From assembly GCF_024704385.1 (NCBI RefSeq), contig NZ_JAJDFX010000002.1, positions 1,178,001 to 1,242,000 of the forward strand: a DNA stretch of 64,000 nt, read 5' to 3'. Of this stretch, positions 26,802 to 36,831 are shown piece by piece (the first letter of the stretch is position 1; each line of letters begins with the position of its first letter). The notes beneath the pieces were generated by a model. It ran no database searches. It saw only the letters and a list, made by a program, of their open reading frames with translations, and had not been told where the DNA came from. A program made the position numbers and the translations under genes. The DNA comes from Cellulomonas sp. P24 (GTDB lineage: Bacteria; Actinomycetota; Actinomycetes; Actinomycetales; Cellulomonadaceae).

Positions 26802-27557
26802 CTAGGCCGTCCGGGCCCGCCCGGCCGGCCGGACCTCGGCCCACAACCGCTCGTAGCAGAGGGCGGCACGGCTGGAGGGCGCAGAAGCCGTCACGGGTGC
26901 CCGCTCCTCGGCCATCTGCTCGATGATCGACAGCGCCGGGATCTCGGTCGCCGCGATCCGGGTGCCGTCGCGCGGGAGGTTCTCGATGACCTCGCGGTGC
27001 AGACGCTTGCGCCGGTCGACCATCGAGAAGAACGCGACGAGCTCCGGGCGCGGCTTGTCGGATCCGGCGACGAACTGCCGGAGCTGGTCGAACGTGCGCA
27101 GCGACAGGGTGGCGGGGATCACGGGCACCAGCAGGGTGTCGGCCGCGTGCAGCACGTTCTCCGACGTCAGGGAGATGCCCGGTGGGCAGTCCAGGAAGAC
27201 GACGTCGTAGTCGTGCTTCAGGCCGTCGAGCAGCCGACCCAGGCGTCGCGTCCGCTGCTTGCCGTCGTCGAGGTCGAGGTCCAGGTTGCGGTAGCTGAAG
27301 TCCGCGGGCAGCAGGTCCAGGTCGGCGAACTCGGTCGCCTTGACGGCGTCCTCGAGCGGGCGCCGCCCGGTCACGAGCCCGCGTCCGCCGCCCTTGACCC
27401 GCGAGCGCACCTGGTAGATGTACGTCGCCGCGCCCTGCGGGTCCAGGTCCCACAGCAGGGTCCGGTTCCCGTCGCGTGCGCACAGGTGGGCGAGGTTCAC
27501 CGCGGCGGACGTCTTTCCCACCCCGCCCTTGATGGTGTAGGTCGCGACGACCTTCAT
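26802..27557 (-). CDS. ParA/MinD-type ATPase (orphan)
   Basis: 251 residues of the ParA family. The deviant Walker A motif KGGVGKT is at residues 10-16, with the signature Lys; Walker A' is in LLWDLDPQG and Walker B in VVFLDCPPG. No ParB gene or parS-like cluster is next to it, so it is not obviously the chromosome-partition ParA. Orphan ParA proteins position chemosensory, carboxysome, conjugation or other cargo. It is divergent from prpD. Confidence 0.9.
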   Translation of the reverse strand: MKVVATYTIKGGVGKTSAAVNLAHLCARDGNRTLLWDLDPQGAATYIYQVRSRVKGGGRGLVTGRRPLEDAVKATEFADLDLLPADFSYRNLDLDLDDGKQRTRRLGRLLDGLKHDYDVVFLDCPPGISLTSENVLHAADTLLVPVIPATLSLRTFDQLRQFVAGSDKPRPELVAFFSMVDRRKRLHREVIENLPRDGTRIAATEIPALSIIEQMAEERAPVTASAPSSRAALCYERLWAEVRPAGRARTA

Positions 27558-27682
27558 CGGACTCCTCCCCGCGCTGCCGGCTGCCGTCCCCCGCCATCAT
27601 CCTCGGCATCGGCACCGATGCGTCGCCTGCCCGGCACCTGGATGCGTACTCTGCGATGAGCCAACCACGCTGGAGGCCGCCG

Positions 27683-29200
27683 ATGATGTCGCACGCCGTA
27701 CGCACCCGTCCGTCTGCCGACCGGCTCCCGCGCGAGGAGCAGCTTGCCTGGCTGCTCGCGACCGTCGCGGTCGACCCCGTCGAGGTCGAGCCGGCCGTCG
27801 CCGAGATGATCGGCAACCGGATCATCGACAACGCCGCCGTCGCGGCGGCGTCCGTCGCACGGCACCCGGCGGTCGTCGCCCGGGCGCAGGCCGTTGCCCA
27901 CCCGCCGGCACCGGGAGCCGTCGGCGCTCCTGTCGTCGGTCTGGACCCCGGTCGCCGGTTCTCCCCCGAGTGGGCGGCGTGGGCGAACGGCGTCGCCGTC
28001 CGGGAGCTCGACTTCCACGACACGTTCCTGGCCGCGGAGTACTCCCACCCGGGCGACAACATCCCGCCGGTGCTCGCGGTCGCCCAGCACCTGCGGCGCA
28101 GCGGCCGCGACCTCGTCCGGGGCGTCGCCACGGCCTACGAGGTCCAGGTCGACCTCGCCACGGGCATGTGCCTGCACGAGCACAAGATCGACCACATCGC
28201 CCACCTCGGCGTGTCCGCAGCCGCGGGGATCGGCACGACGCTCGGCCTGGCGCCCGACGTGGTCTTCCACGCGATCGGCCAGGCCCTGCACACGACCACG
28301 ACGACCCGGCAGTCCCGCAAGGGCGAGATCTCGTCGTGGAAGGCCTTCGCGCCGGCCTTCGCCGGGAAGGCGGCGATCGAGGCGGTCGACCGGGCCATGC
28401 GCGGTGAGACGTCGCCGACGCCGATCTACGAGGGCGAGGACGGCGTCATCGCCTGGCTGCTGTCCGGGCCGGACCACGTCTACCAGGTCCCGCTCCCCGA
28501 GCCGGGCGAGCCCAAGCGGGCGATCCTCCAGACGTACACCAAGGAGCACTCGGCCGAGTACCAGTCCCAGGCGCTGATCGACCTCGCCCGGCGGATGGCG
28601 CCCCGCGTCGGGGACACCGCACGGGTGGCGAGCATCGTCATCCACACGAGCCACCACACGCACACCGTCATCGGCACCGGCGCCAACGACCCGCAGAAGT
28701 CCGACCCGCGGGCGTCCCGGGAGACCCTCGACCACTCGATCACGTACGTCTTCGCGGTCGCGCTCCAGGACCGTACGTGGCACCACGTCCGGTCCTACGC
28801 CCCGGACCGCGCCTCCCGCCCCGACACCGTCGCGCTGTGGCACAGGATCACGACGGTCGAGGACCCGGAGTGGACGCGCCGCTACCACGCCACCGACCCG
28901 GCCGAGAGGGCGTTCGGGGGTCGCGTCGTCGTGACGCTCGACGACGGCACCGTGATCGAGGACGAGATCGCCGTGGCCGACGCGCACCCGCTCGGTGCGC
29001 GCCCGTTCGCCCGCCCGCAGTACGTCGAGAAGTTCCGCACCCTGGCCGCCGGGGTGATCGAGGACGACGAGCAGGACCGGTTCCTGCAGGCCGTCGACGA
29101 GCTGCCGGACCTTCCCGCCGGTGAGCTGCACCGGTTGACGTTCACCGTCCCCGCCGACCGGCTCGGGGACGGACCGCAGACGAGCAGGGGGATCTTCTGA
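27683..29200 (+). CDS. prpD: 2-methylcitrate dehydratase (MmgE/PrpD family)
   Basis: 505 residues of the MmgE/PrpD family, which dehydrates 2-methylcitrate to 2-methyl-cis-aconitate in the methylcitrate cycle for propionyl-CoA. The diagnostic blocks are [21 protein letters not shown], and [20 protein letters not shown] at 27683 has GGAGG 6 nt upstream and is preferred over ATG at 27656. The stop overlaps the prpB start (TGATG). Confidence 0.93.
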   Translation: MMSHAVRTRPSADRLPREEQLAWLLATVAVDPVEVEPAVAEMIGNRIIDNAAVAAASVARHPAVVARAQAVAHPPAPGAVGAPVVGLDPGRRFSPEWAAWANGVAVRELDFHDTFLAAEYSHPGDNIPPVLAVAQHLRRSGRDLVRGVATAYEVQVDLATGMCLHEHKIDHIAHLGVSAAAGIGTTLGLAPDVVFHAIGQALHTTTTTRQSRKGEISSWKAFAPAFAGKAAIEAVDRAMRGETSPTPIYEGEDGVIAWLLSGPDHVYQVPLPEPGEPKRAILQTYTKEHSAEYQSQALIDLARRMAPRVGDTARVASIVIHTSHHTHTVIGTGANDPQKSDPRASRETLDHSITYVFAVALQDRTWHHVRSYAPDRASRPDTVALWHRITTVEDPEWTRRYHATDPAERAFGGRVVVTLDDGTVIEDEIAVADAHPLGARPFARPQYVEKFRTLAAGVIEDDEQDRFLQAVDELPDLPAGELHRLTFTVPADRLGDGPQTSRGIF

Positions 29201-30108
29201 TGCTGGGCTCGACCGTCACCGCCGCGGCCAAGCGCGCGAGGTTCCGTGCCGACCTCGCCTCGGGCCGGCTGCTGCGCCTGCCGGGTGCGTTCTCCCCGCT
29301 GGTCGCCCGCCTGGTCCAGGAGACCGGCTTCGACGGCGTCTACGTCTCCGGCGCCGCACTGTCCGCCGACCTGGCGCTGCCCGACATCGGCCTGACGACC
29401 CTCACCGAGGTCGCCGAGCGAGGCGGGGCGATCGCGCAGGCGACCGACCTCCCTGCGCTCATCGACGCCGACACCGGGTTCGGGGAGCCGCTCAACGCGG
29501 CCCGCACGACCCGGGTCCTCGAGCAGGCCGGTCTCGCCGGTCTGCACCTCGAGGACCAGGTCAACCCGAAGCGGTGCGGGCACCTCGACCACAAGTCCGT
29601 CGTGAGCGTCGCGGAGATGACCGGTCGCCTCCGTGCGGCCGTCGACGCCCGCACGGATCCCGACTTCGTCATCTGCGCCCGCACGGACGCCCGCACCGTC
29701 GAGGGGCTGCGCGCGTCGATCGACCGGGCGAAGGCCTACGTCGACGCGGGCGCGGACATGATCTTCGCCGAGGCCCTCGCGGACGAGTCCGAGTTCGAGG
29801 CGTTCCGCGCCGGGGTCGACGTCCCGCTGCTCGCCAACATGACCGAGTTCGGCAAGAGCAGGCTGCTCGACGCCGCGACGCTCGAGCGGCTCGGCGTCAA
29901 CGTGGTCATCTACCCGGTCACCACGCTGCGCCTCGCGATGGGCGCGGTCGAGGCTGGGCTGCGCACGATCGCCACCGAGGGGACGCAGGCCTCGCTCGTC
30001 CCGGCGATGCAGACCCGCGCCCGCCTGTACGAGCTGCTCGACTACGCCGCCTACACCCAGTTCGACGCGTCCGTCTTCAACTTCACCGTGGGAGGTGCTG
30101 AGCAATGA
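29200..30108 (+). CDS. prpB: Methylisocitrate lyase
   Basis: 302 residues of the ICL/PEPM superfamily. KRCGH near residue 123 carries the catalytic Cys; the DADTGFGEP and LEDQVNPKRCGH blocks that bind Mg2+ and substrate are intact. It cleaves 2-methylisocitrate to pyruvate and succinate. It overlaps prpD by 1 nt and prpC by 4 nt. Confidence 0.94.
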   Translation: MLGSTVTAAAKRARFRADLASGRLLRLPGAFSPLVARLVQETGFDGVYVSGAALSADLALPDIGLTTLTEVAERGGAIAQATDLPALIDADTGFGEPLNAARTTRVLEQAGLAGLHLEDQVNPKRCGHLDHKSVVSVAEMTGRLRAAVDARTDPDFVICARTDARTVEGLRASIDRAKAYVDAGADMIFAEALADESEFEAFRAGVDVPLLANMTEFGKSRLLDAATLERLGVNVVIYPVTTLRLAMGAVEAGLRTIATEGTQASLVPAMQTRARLYELLDYAAYTQFDASVFNFTVGGAEQ

Positions 30109-31253
30109 CGCCGGCAGCAGACGTACCCGAGGTCCACCGCGGGCTCGCGGGGGTGGTCGCGGACTCGACGAGCATCTCGAACGTCGTGCCGGAGACGAAC
30201 TCGCTGACCTACCGGGGCTACGCGGTCCAGGACCTCGCCGCCCACTGCAGCATCGAGCAGGTGGCGCACCTGCTGTGGCGGGGCGAGCTCCCGACACCGG
30301 CCGGGCTCACCGCGTTCGAGTCCGCCCTGCGGCCTCGCCGGGTGCTCTCGCCGGGGCTGGTCGAGGCGCTGTGGTCGCTCCCGACGACGTGCCACCCGAT
30401 GGACACGATGCGCACCGCCGTGAGCTGGATGGGCGCGGAGGACCCCGACGCGTGGTCGACCGACCCGGCCACGAACCTCGTCCAGGCGGAGACCCTCTTC
30501 GCGCAGCTCGCGACCGTCGTGGCGATCGACTTCCGGCGGCGTCGCGACCTGCCCGTGATCGCCCCGGACCTGTCGCTCGGGTACGTGCAGAACTTCTTCC
30601 AGATGTGCTTCGGCGCCGTGCCCGAGCCGGAGATCGCGCGCGCGTTCGAGATCTCGCTGATCCTGTACGCCGAGCACTCCTTCAACGCGTCGACCTTCAC
30701 CGCGCGCGTGGTCGCCTCGACGATGGCGGACCAGTACAGCGCCGTCACCGCCGCGATCGGCGCGCTCAAGGGGCCGTTGCACGGCGGTGCGAACGAGGCC
30801 GTCATGCAGGCGATGCTCGAGATCGGGGACCCGGCCGCGGCCGCCGACTGGGTGCGGGCGAGGCTCGCGGCCCACGAGAAGGTGATGGGGTTCGGTCACC
30901 GCGTCTACAAGAACCAGGACTCGCGCGTGCCGACCATGAAGGACGCGCTGTGGCGCACGGCCGCGAGCGTGGCCGGCGGCGAACGCTGGACGGCGATGTA
31001 CGAGGAGATGGAGCGGACCATGCTCGCCGAGCGGGGGATCTGGCCGAACCTCGACTTCCCCGCCGGGCCGGCGTACTACCTCATGGGCTTCGACACCGCG
31101 ATGTTCACCCCGATCTTCGTGATGGCCCGCGTCATCGGCTGGACGGCGCACATCGCGGAGCAGGCGGCGGACAACGCCCTGATCCGACCGCTGAGCCGGT
31201 ACGTGGGAGTGCCGCAGCGCCCGGTCCCGACGGAGCTCGCGACCCGCGGGTGA
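30105..31253 (+). CDS. prpC: 2-methylcitrate synthase / citrate synthase
   Basis: 382 residues of the citrate synthase family. The catalytic triad is visible as His near 225 (PLHGGANEAV), His near 262 (GFGHRVYK) and Asp near 315 (NLDFPAGPAYY). It condenses propionyl-CoA with oxaloacetate. The gene order prpD-prpB-prpC with overlapping starts makes one translational unit. It ends 17 nt before the convergent Lrp gene. No dedicated PrpR regulator is adjacent. Confidence 0.93.
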   Translation: MTPAADVPEVHRGLAGVVADSTSISNVVPETNSLTYRGYAVQDLAAHCSIEQVAHLLWRGELPTPAGLTAFESALRPRRVLSPGLVEALWSLPTTCHPMDTMRTAVSWMGAEDPDAWSTDPATNLVQAETLFAQLATVVAIDFRRRRDLPVIAPDLSLGYVQNFFQMCFGAVPEPEIARAFEISLILYAEHSFNASTFTARVVASTMADQYSAVTAAIGALKGPLHGGANEAVMQAMLEIGDPAAAADWVRARLAAHEKVMGFGHRVYKNQDSRVPTMKDALWRTAASVAGGERWTAMYEEMERTMLAERGIWPNLDFPAGPAYYLMGFDTAMFTPIFVMARVIGWTAHIAEQAADNALIRPLSRYVGVPQRPVPTELATRG

Positions 31254-31270
31254 GCCGAAGGTGAGCGGCG

Positions 31271-31702
31271 TCAGTCGATGACCGAGCTCAGCAGCAGGCT
31301 GGTCTCGCTGTTGACCACGCCGTCGATCGAACGGATCTGCGCGAGCAGCCGGTCGAAGTGGCTCAGCGTGTCGGTGCGGAGCTCGGCCACGAGGTCCCAG
31401 CCGCCGTTCGTCGTGTGCAGGGCCCTGACCTCGGGCAGTCCACGCAGCTGGCTGATGGCCTGGTCGGTCGAGCGACCTTCGACCTCGATGAGCGTGATCG
31501 CCCGGATCGAGTCGGGGTCCTGCTCCTCGTGGACCCGGACGGAGAACCCGAGGATCGTCCCGTCGACCTGGAGCCGGGCGAGGCGGGCGGTGACGGTGGC
31601 ACGGGTCACCCCGAGCTGCCGCGCGAGCGCCGTCACGGGGGCGCGGCCGTCGGCCCGGAGCGCGGAGATCAGCCGGCGATCGAGGTCGTCCAGGGGCAGC
31701 AT
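31271..31702 (-). CDS. Lrp/AsnC family transcriptional regulator
   Basis: 143 residues: an N-terminal winged HTH (LDDLDRRLISALRADGRAPVTALARQLGVTRATVTARLARL) and a C-terminal RAM ligand-binding domain (SIRAITLIEVEGR...). It is divergent from the ornithine cyclodeaminase-arginine deiminase pair, with several inverted repeats between them, so it likely senses an amino acid such as arginine or ornithine and controls that pair and itself. Confidence 0.92.
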   Translation of the reverse strand: MLPLDDLDRRLISALRADGRAPVTALARQLGVTRATVTARLARLQVDGTILGFSVRVHEEQDPDSIRAITLIEVEGRSTDQAISQLRGLPEVRALHTTNGGWDLVAELRTDTLSHFDRLLAQIRSIDGVVNSETSLLLSSVID

Positions 31703-31712
31703 GCCTCACAGT

Positions 31713-31816
31713 GTCAATCGAACTCCTCCATGTTGTCCAGATCGTTAGGCAGATTGACGCCCCCTGACCATTGCATGTGCACATTGCTCATCCGTAGGGT
31801 CTCTCGTAACGAGAGA
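31713..31816. promoter_or_regulatory. Lrp-type control region and RBS-proximal hairpin
   Basis: In the gap between lrp and the cyclodeaminase gene: inverted heptamers GTCAATC (31713-31719) and GATTGAC (31752-31758), a perfect 10-bp palindrome ATGTGCACAT (31775-31784), and TCTCTCG-TAA-CGAGAGA (31801 minus one to 31816), a 7-bp-stem, 3-nt-loop hairpin that runs straight into the AAGGAG ribosome-binding site. The first two sites are candidate Lrp-type operators; the third could influence translation. Confidence 0.55.
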
Positions 31817-31827
31817 AGGAGCCGTCG

Positions 31828-32880
31828 ATGGTGAGCTTCGTCAACGTCCGGAACGTCACCCGCTGGGTCGCCTCGCGGGGTGTGGAGTCGATCGTCTCCG
31901 GCATGATCGACTACCTGGAGCACGACTTCCGCCGCTGGCCGAGCTTCGAGACGTCGCCACGCGTGGCCAGCCACTCGCGGCTCGGCGTGATCGAGCTGAT
32001 GCCCACGAGCGACGGTGAGACGTACGGCTTCAAGTACGTGAACGGCCACCCTGCGAACCCCCGCACCGGGCACCAGACGGTCACCGCCTTCGGCGTGCTC
32101 GCCGACGTCGACACCGGGTACCCGACGTTCTGGTCCGAGATGACCATCCTCACGGCGCTGCGGACGGCCGCGACCTCGGCCATGGCCGCCAAGGCGCTCG
32201 CACGCCCGGACTCGCGCACGATGGCGCTGATCGGCACCGGCAGCCAGTCGGAGTTCCAGGCACTGGGGTTCCGTGCTGCGCTGGGCATCGACCGGCTGCG
32301 CATCTGGGACACCGACCCCGCGGCGATGGACAAGTTCGTCCGCAACACGGCTCCGCTCGGGTTCGACGTCGTCGTCGCCACCGACGCCCACGACGCCGTG
32401 CGGGGTGCGGACATCGTCACGACCTGCACGGCCGACAAGACCAACGCGACGGTGCTCACGAGCCGCATGGTCGGACCCGGCGTGCACCTCAACGCCATCG
32501 GCGGCGACTGCCCCGGCAAGACCGAGCTCGAGGCGGAGATCCTGCGCCGTGGCAACGTGTTCGTCGAGCTCCCCGAGCAGACCAGGGTCGAGGGCGAGAT
32601 CCAGCAGCTCGCGCCGGACTTCCCGGTCACCGAGCTCTGGCGGGTCCTGGCCGGCCTCGCCCCGGGGCGCACCTCGCCGGCACAGATCACGATCTTCGAC
32701 TCGGTCGGCTTCGCGATCGAGGACTTCTCGGCGCTGCGCTACCTGCGTGACACGGTCGCCGGGACGGACTTCGTCGAGGACGTCGACCTGATCGCCGAGC
32801 CGGCCGATCCCAAGGACCTCTTCGGCCTCGTGAGCGACGCCGTCCCCGTCGCCGTCGGCAGCGTGCTCGGGACGCCGTGA
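31828..32880 (+). CDS. Ornithine cyclodeaminase family protein
   Basis: 350 residues of the ornithine cyclodeaminase/mu-crystallin family, which converts ornithine to proline and ammonia using bound NAD. The Rossmann motif is [14 protein letters not shown]; the active-site Lys lies in GFKYVNGHP; the [16 protein letters not shown] block is typical of true cyclodeaminases. AAGGAG precedes ATG at 31828. Its stop overlaps the arginine deiminase GTG start (GTGA). Confidence 0.9.
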   Translation: MVSFVNVRNVTRWVASRGVESIVSGMIDYLEHDFRRWPSFETSPRVASHSRLGVIELMPTSDGETYGFKYVNGHPANPRTGHQTVTAFGVLADVDTGYPTFWSEMTILTALRTAATSAMAAKALARPDSRTMALIGTGSQSEFQALGFRAALGIDRLRIWDTDPAAMDKFVRNTAPLGFDVVVATDAHDAVRGADIVTTCTADKTNATVLTSRMVGPGVHLNAIGGDCPGKTELEAEILRRGNVFVELPEQTRVEGEIQQLAPDFPVTELWRVLAGLAPGRTSPAQITIFDSVGFAIEDFSALRYLRDTVAGTDFVEDVDLIAEPADPKDLFGLVSDAVPVAVGSVLGTP

Positions 32881-34127
32881 CCGCCGCGTCGGGCACCTCG
32901 CCGTTCCACGTCGACTCCGAGGTCGGCGCGCTGCGTCAGGTGATCGTCCACCGTCCCGGCCTCGAGCTGACCCGGCTCACCCCGGACAACGTCACCGACC
33001 TCCTGTTCGACGACGTGATGTGGGCGGACCGGGCACGCGAGGAGCACGACGCGTTCGTCGGACAGCTGCGCGAGCGCGACGTGACGGTCCACCACTTCCA
33101 CGACCTGCTCACCACGGCGCTCGACGCACCCGGCGCCCGGCAGTTCCTGCAGGAACGGCTGACCACGACGACCCGGTTCGGGCCCGGTCTCGACGAGCCG
33201 CTCGAGCGGCTCGTCTCCCTGACCCCTGCCGAGACGCTCGCGTCGCTGCTGGTCGGCGGCGTGCTCAAGCGCGACGTCCTCCCGTGGATCCGCACCCCGA
33301 GCCTGCTGCTCGAGTCGCTCGCACCCGACGACTTCCTGCTGCCGCCGCTCCCGAACCACCTCTACCAGCGCGACAACTCGGCCTGGATCCACCGCGCCCT
33401 GAGCATCAACCCGATGGCCAAGCCGGCCCGCACGCGCGAGACGATCAACTCCCAGCTCGTCTACAACTTCCACCCCATGTTCCGCGACGCCGGGCTGGAC
33501 ATCGTCTACGGCAACGACGCGCTCGCGCACGAGCCCGCGACCGTCGAGGGCGGTGACGTGCTGGTGATCGGCAACGGCGTCGTCATGATCGGCATGGGCG
33601 AGCGCACCTCGCCGCAGGGCGTCGAGATGCTGACCCGGCTGCTCTTCTCGGGGGGTCACGCCCGGCAGGTGATCGTCGTCGAGCTGCCGAAGGCGCGCGC
33701 GTTCATGCACCTGGACACCGCCATGACGATGGTCGACCGCGACGCGTTCTCGGTGTACCCGTACCTGCCCGAGTCGCTGCGGTCGTTCACCCTTGACGCC
33801 ACCGGGGACGACGGCAACTACTCCATCCGCGAGAACTCGGACCTGTTCGGCGTCGTGGCCGAGGGCCTCGGGGTGGACACGCTGCGGGTGCTGCGCGCAC
33901 CGATCGACCGGATGGGTGCGCAGCGCGAGCAGTGGGACGACGGCAACAACTACCTCGCGGTCTCCCCCGGCGTGGTCCTCGGCTACGAGCGCAACACGAT
34001 CGCCAACCAGTACCTGGCCGACCAGGGCATCGAGGTCGTGCCCGTCGTCGGCTCCGAGCTCGGACGCGGCCGGGGCGGGCCACGGTGCATGACCTGCCCG
34101 ATCGAGAGGGGCGCGGTGACCCCGTGA
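32877..34127 (+). CDS. arcA: Arginine deiminase
   Basis: 416 residues of the guanidine-group-modifying superfamily; it hydrolyses arginine to citrulline and ammonia. The catalytic Cys is near residue 404 in [11 protein letters not shown], and [14 protein letters not shown] and [10 protein letters not shown] carry the other conserved Glu, His and Asp. GTG at 32877 overlaps the cyclodeaminase stop. Neither ornithine carbamoyltransferase nor carbamate kinase is nearby, so a standard ADI operon is not present. Confidence 0.92.
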   Translation: MTAASGTSPFHVDSEVGALRQVIVHRPGLELTRLTPDNVTDLLFDDVMWADRAREEHDAFVGQLRERDVTVHHFHDLLTTALDAPGARQFLQERLTTTTRFGPGLDEPLERLVSLTPAETLASLLVGGVLKRDVLPWIRTPSLLLESLAPDDFLLPPLPNHLYQRDNSAWIHRALSINPMAKPARTRETINSQLVYNFHPMFRDAGLDIVYGNDALAHEPATVEGGDVLVIGNGVVMIGMGERTSPQGVEMLTRLLFSGGHARQVIVVELPKARAFMHLDTAMTMVDRDAFSVYPYLPESLRSFTLDATGDDGNYSIRENSDLFGVVAEGLGVDTLRVLRAPIDRMGAQREQWDDGNNYLAVSPGVVLGYERNTIANQYLADQGIEVVPVVGSELGRGRGGPRCMTCPIERGAVTP

Positions 34128-34168
34128 ACTCCCCGACGCCAGCTGCTGGCCGCCCCGGCCGCCAGCCG

Positions 34169-35659
34169 CTAGACGGAACGGTCGGTGAGGATGACGTCGG
34201 TGCCCGTCCGGTCGGTCGCAGTCAGCTCGAACGTCGCGTCGCGCACGTCGAGCACGAGGGCGACGTGGTTCTCGCCGTTGCTCCACCTCAGCTCGGCACA
34301 GGCGCCGTTGAGGCGTGACGTGAACTGCCCGCCGAACGCGGGGTGCTCGCGGCGAAGACGGCATGCCGCGAGCTGCGCGCGCACGACGGGCCGGGTGAGC
34401 TCACGGTCGACCTCGTCGGGCGTGTAGCGGTGGCGGTTCACGTCGCGTCCGACGCCCGTGTCCGCGAGCAGGTCCATGTCGTTGCCGCCCGCCAGCAGAC
34501 CGACGTAGTACACCTGGGGCGTCCCGGGGAGGACGAGCTGGATCAGCCGCGCGAGGAGGTAGCGCCGGTCGTCCCGGGCCAGCGCGTCGTAGAACGTGCA
34601 GTTCACCTGGTAGAGGTCGAGGTTCGACGCGGCCGCGCCGGTCGCCTGACGGCTGGTGCCTCGGCTGCCGGCGTGGATCGCCTCGACCAGGGCGTCGATC
34701 TGCTCGGGCGCCATCAGCCCCGGCACGCCGGGGACGAGGTCGCTCGAGCCGACGTCGACCACGCCGATGCCGTCGTGCGTGTCGAGGACCGTGAGGCAGT
34801 TGCGCGGTCGCACCTCCAGCCAGCGCCCCAACGGCTCCAGGTCGGCAGCGGTCAGGGCGTGCAGGACCAGCGGGGGCAGCGCGAAGTCGTAGACGAGGTC
34901 GACGTGCTGGGCGATCTCGAGCTGCTGCCGGTAGTGCCCGTGGACCTCCACGAGCACCTGCGCCCCACGGGCGTGCGCGTACGCGCTGATCCGTTCGGTG
35001 AGGGCGTGCGCGGAGGCCGTCATGAAGCAGTCCGTGCCCGGCTCCTTGCCGGTGTACCCGACGGCGTCGAGCCGCAGCATCCGGACCCCCGCCGAGGTGA
35101 GCGCGTCGATGACGGACGTCAGGTACTCCCACCCGACCGCCGACCGGACGTCGAGGTCGACCTGGTCCGCGGTGAACGTCGTCCACACCAGGCGCCGCTG
35201 CCCGCCGAGCGTCATGGCGGTGAACGGCAGACCGGGTCGCGGCCGGTAGATGCGCGCGAGGTCGGCCTCGGTGGCGCCGTCGGGGAACACCGAGGACAGG
35301 GTGAGGAACATGCCCGCCCAGGGGGACTCCTCGCCGCGCGCCCGGACGTCGGCGAACCGTGCGGAGTCGACGGACACGTGGTTGACGATGACGTCGGCCA
35401 TGACGGTCCGGCCCTCGCTCAGGGCGCGGACGTCGTCCCAGGTGCCCAGGCGCGGGTCGACCGCGGCGTGGTCGCGGGGGTCGAACCCGGCGTCGGCACC
35501 GTCGAACGGGTCGTAGAACGGCAGCACGTGCACGCCGTCGAACGCACCGGAGAGCGGTCCGTCGAGCAACGCCCCGAGGGCGGCGATGTCACCGCCGAGA
35601 CGATCGGCGTAGGCGATCAGCTGGGGACCGGGAGACGACTCCGGTGCGGCCTGGGGCAT
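34169..35659 (-). CDS. Sucrose phosphorylase (GH13_18)
   Basis: 496 residues closely following the bifidobacterial enzyme pattern: LIAYADRLGG at the start, FYDPFDGADAGFDP, IYRPRPGLPF, nucleophile Asp near 198 in RLDAVGY, acid/base Glu near 237 in EVHGHY, transition-state Asp near 294 in DTHDGIG, and NLDLYQVN in the loop that shapes the fructose site. It phosphorolyses sucrose to glucose-1-phosphate and fructose, saving one ATP. No signal peptide. It ends the operon of binding protein, permeases and esterase; a 17-bp tandem repeat lies just before its start codon. Related phosphorylases (glucosylglycerol, glucosylglycerate) are less likely given the conserved loop. Confidence 0.92.
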   Translation of the reverse strand: MPQAAPESSPGPQLIAYADRLGGDIAALGALLDGPLSGAFDGVHVLPFYDPFDGADAGFDPRDHAAVDPRLGTWDDVRALSEGRTVMADVIVNHVSVDSARFADVRARGEESPWAGMFLTLSSVFPDGATEADLARIYRPRPGLPFTAMTLGGQRRLVWTTFTADQVDLDVRSAVGWEYLTSVIDALTSAGVRMLRLDAVGYTGKEPGTDCFMTASAHALTERISAYAHARGAQVLVEVHGHYRQQLEIAQHVDLVYDFALPPLVLHALTAADLEPLGRWLEVRPRNCLTVLDTHDGIGVVDVGSSDLVPGVPGLMAPEQIDALVEAIHAGSRGTSRQATGAAASNLDLYQVNCTFYDALARDDRRYLLARLIQLVLPGTPQVYYVGLLAGGNDMDLLADTGVGRDVNRHRYTPDEVDRELTRPVVRAQLAACRLRREHPAFGGQFTSRLNGACAELRWSNGENHVALVLDVRDATFELTATDRTGTDVILTDRSV

Positions 35660-35673
35660 GAGGGGACCTCCGA

Positions 35674-35775
35674 TGCAGGTGGTGCGTGGGTACGGGTGGT
35701 GCGTGGGTACGGGTGGTGCGTGGGTGCAGGTGGTGCGTGGGTGCAGGCGGTGCGTGGGTGCAGGCGGTGCGTGGG
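35674..35775. repeat. 17-bp tandem repeat, six copies
   Basis: Six copies of a 17-bp unit (core GTGCGTGGG starting at 35682, 35699, 35716, 35733, 35750 and 35767) with small changes between copies. It fills most of the 147-bp gap between the esterase and sucrose phosphorylase genes. The period is not a multiple of three and there is no gene, so it is a non-coding VNTR-like array inside an operon. Confidence 0.9.
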
Positions 35776-35806
35776 CACAGCCCGGTGGCGTCCGGTCTGA
35801 GCGACG

Positions 35807-36831
35807 TCAGGGGCTCACGGTGGACGCGACCGCCGACGCGTCGTCGTCCCGAGGGCGCCCGGCCGTCCGGGCGAGCAACCGGGTCAACCAGTGCACCCGG
35901 GCGGCGCGCGCGTCCGTCGACACCCTTGCCTCGGGGGCCAGGAGGTCGAACGCGTGGCAGCCCCCGGGCCAGACGTGCAGCTCCGCGTCCGCGCCGCACT
36001 GCCACAGCCGCGAGGCGTAGGCGATGTCCTCGTCACGGAACGTCTCGGCCGACCCGACGTCGAGGAACGTCGGGGGCAGCCCGCTGAGGTCGTCGGCCCG
36101 CGCCGGCGCCGCGTACCCGGGGACGTCCGGGCCTCCGGCGCGGTCACCGAGGTAGGCGCTCCATCCGGTCGCGTTCGCCGTGCGGTCCCACGACCCCACG
36201 CCGGCCATCTGCACGGCCGACGCGGAGTCGTTGCGGTCGTCGAGCATCGGGTAGACGAGCAGCTGGCCCAGGAGGGCAGGTCCCCCGCGGTCACGCGCCA
36301 GGAGGGCCGTGGCGGCGGCGATCCCTCCGCCGGCGCTCACGCCGGAGATGACGACGCGCGCGGGGTCGACCCCGTGCTCCGCGCCGTGCTCGACGAGCCA
36401 CCCGAGTCCGGCGAAGGCGTCCTCGACGGCGGCGGGGTACCGATGCTCGGGTGCGAGCCGGTACTCGACCGCCGCGACGGCGGCGCCGACCTGTGCCGCG
36501 ATCTCGAGCAGCCAGGGGAGGTCGTCGAGCGCGGAGCCGGTCACCAGGCCGCCGCCGTGCAGGTGGTACAGCACCGGCACCGGGTCGCGGTGCGCGGACG
36601 GCCGGGCCAGGACGAGCGTCACCTCGGCCTGGTCCCACGGGACCGTGACACGGTGGACGGTGACGTCGTGCGTGCCGCCGAGGGTGAGCGCCGCCGGGTC
36701 CGGGGGTGGACCCGGCGACGCAGCTCATGGATGCCCTCCGGTGCGAGGCTCGTGACGACCTCGTCGCCCAGCGCCGTCAGCACCTCCTCGATCTCGGGGT
36801 CGAACGGGGGTCGCAGTGGTGTGGCCGTCAT
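35807..36831 (-). pseudogene. HSL-type alpha/beta hydrolase (esterase), frameshifted
   Basis: The reading frame is split. From ATG at 36831 (overlapping the permease stop as ATGA) the protein begins TATPLRPPFDPEIEEVLTAL as expected for an Abhydrolase_3/HSL esterase, but a run of five G at 36702-36706 puts it out of frame and it stops at 36619 after about 71 residues. Adding one G restores reading into VTLVLARPSAH...YHLHGGG (oxyanion hole), GVSAGGG (nucleophile elbow) and the catalytic Asp and His (CHAFD) to 35807, about 341 residues in all. The function would be hydrolysis of acyl esters, perhaps from acylated sugars. It could be a sequencing error, a phase-variable run or a true pseudogene. 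Confidence 0.8.

Noticed and set aside
26802-27557. Chromosome or plasmid partition locus
   Set aside because: No ParB, no centromere-like repeats and no replication genes were seen near the ParA gene.
35674-35775. Protein-coding repeat domain in the 17-bp array
   Set aside because: The unit length is not a multiple of three, and the flanking real genes start and stop outside it.
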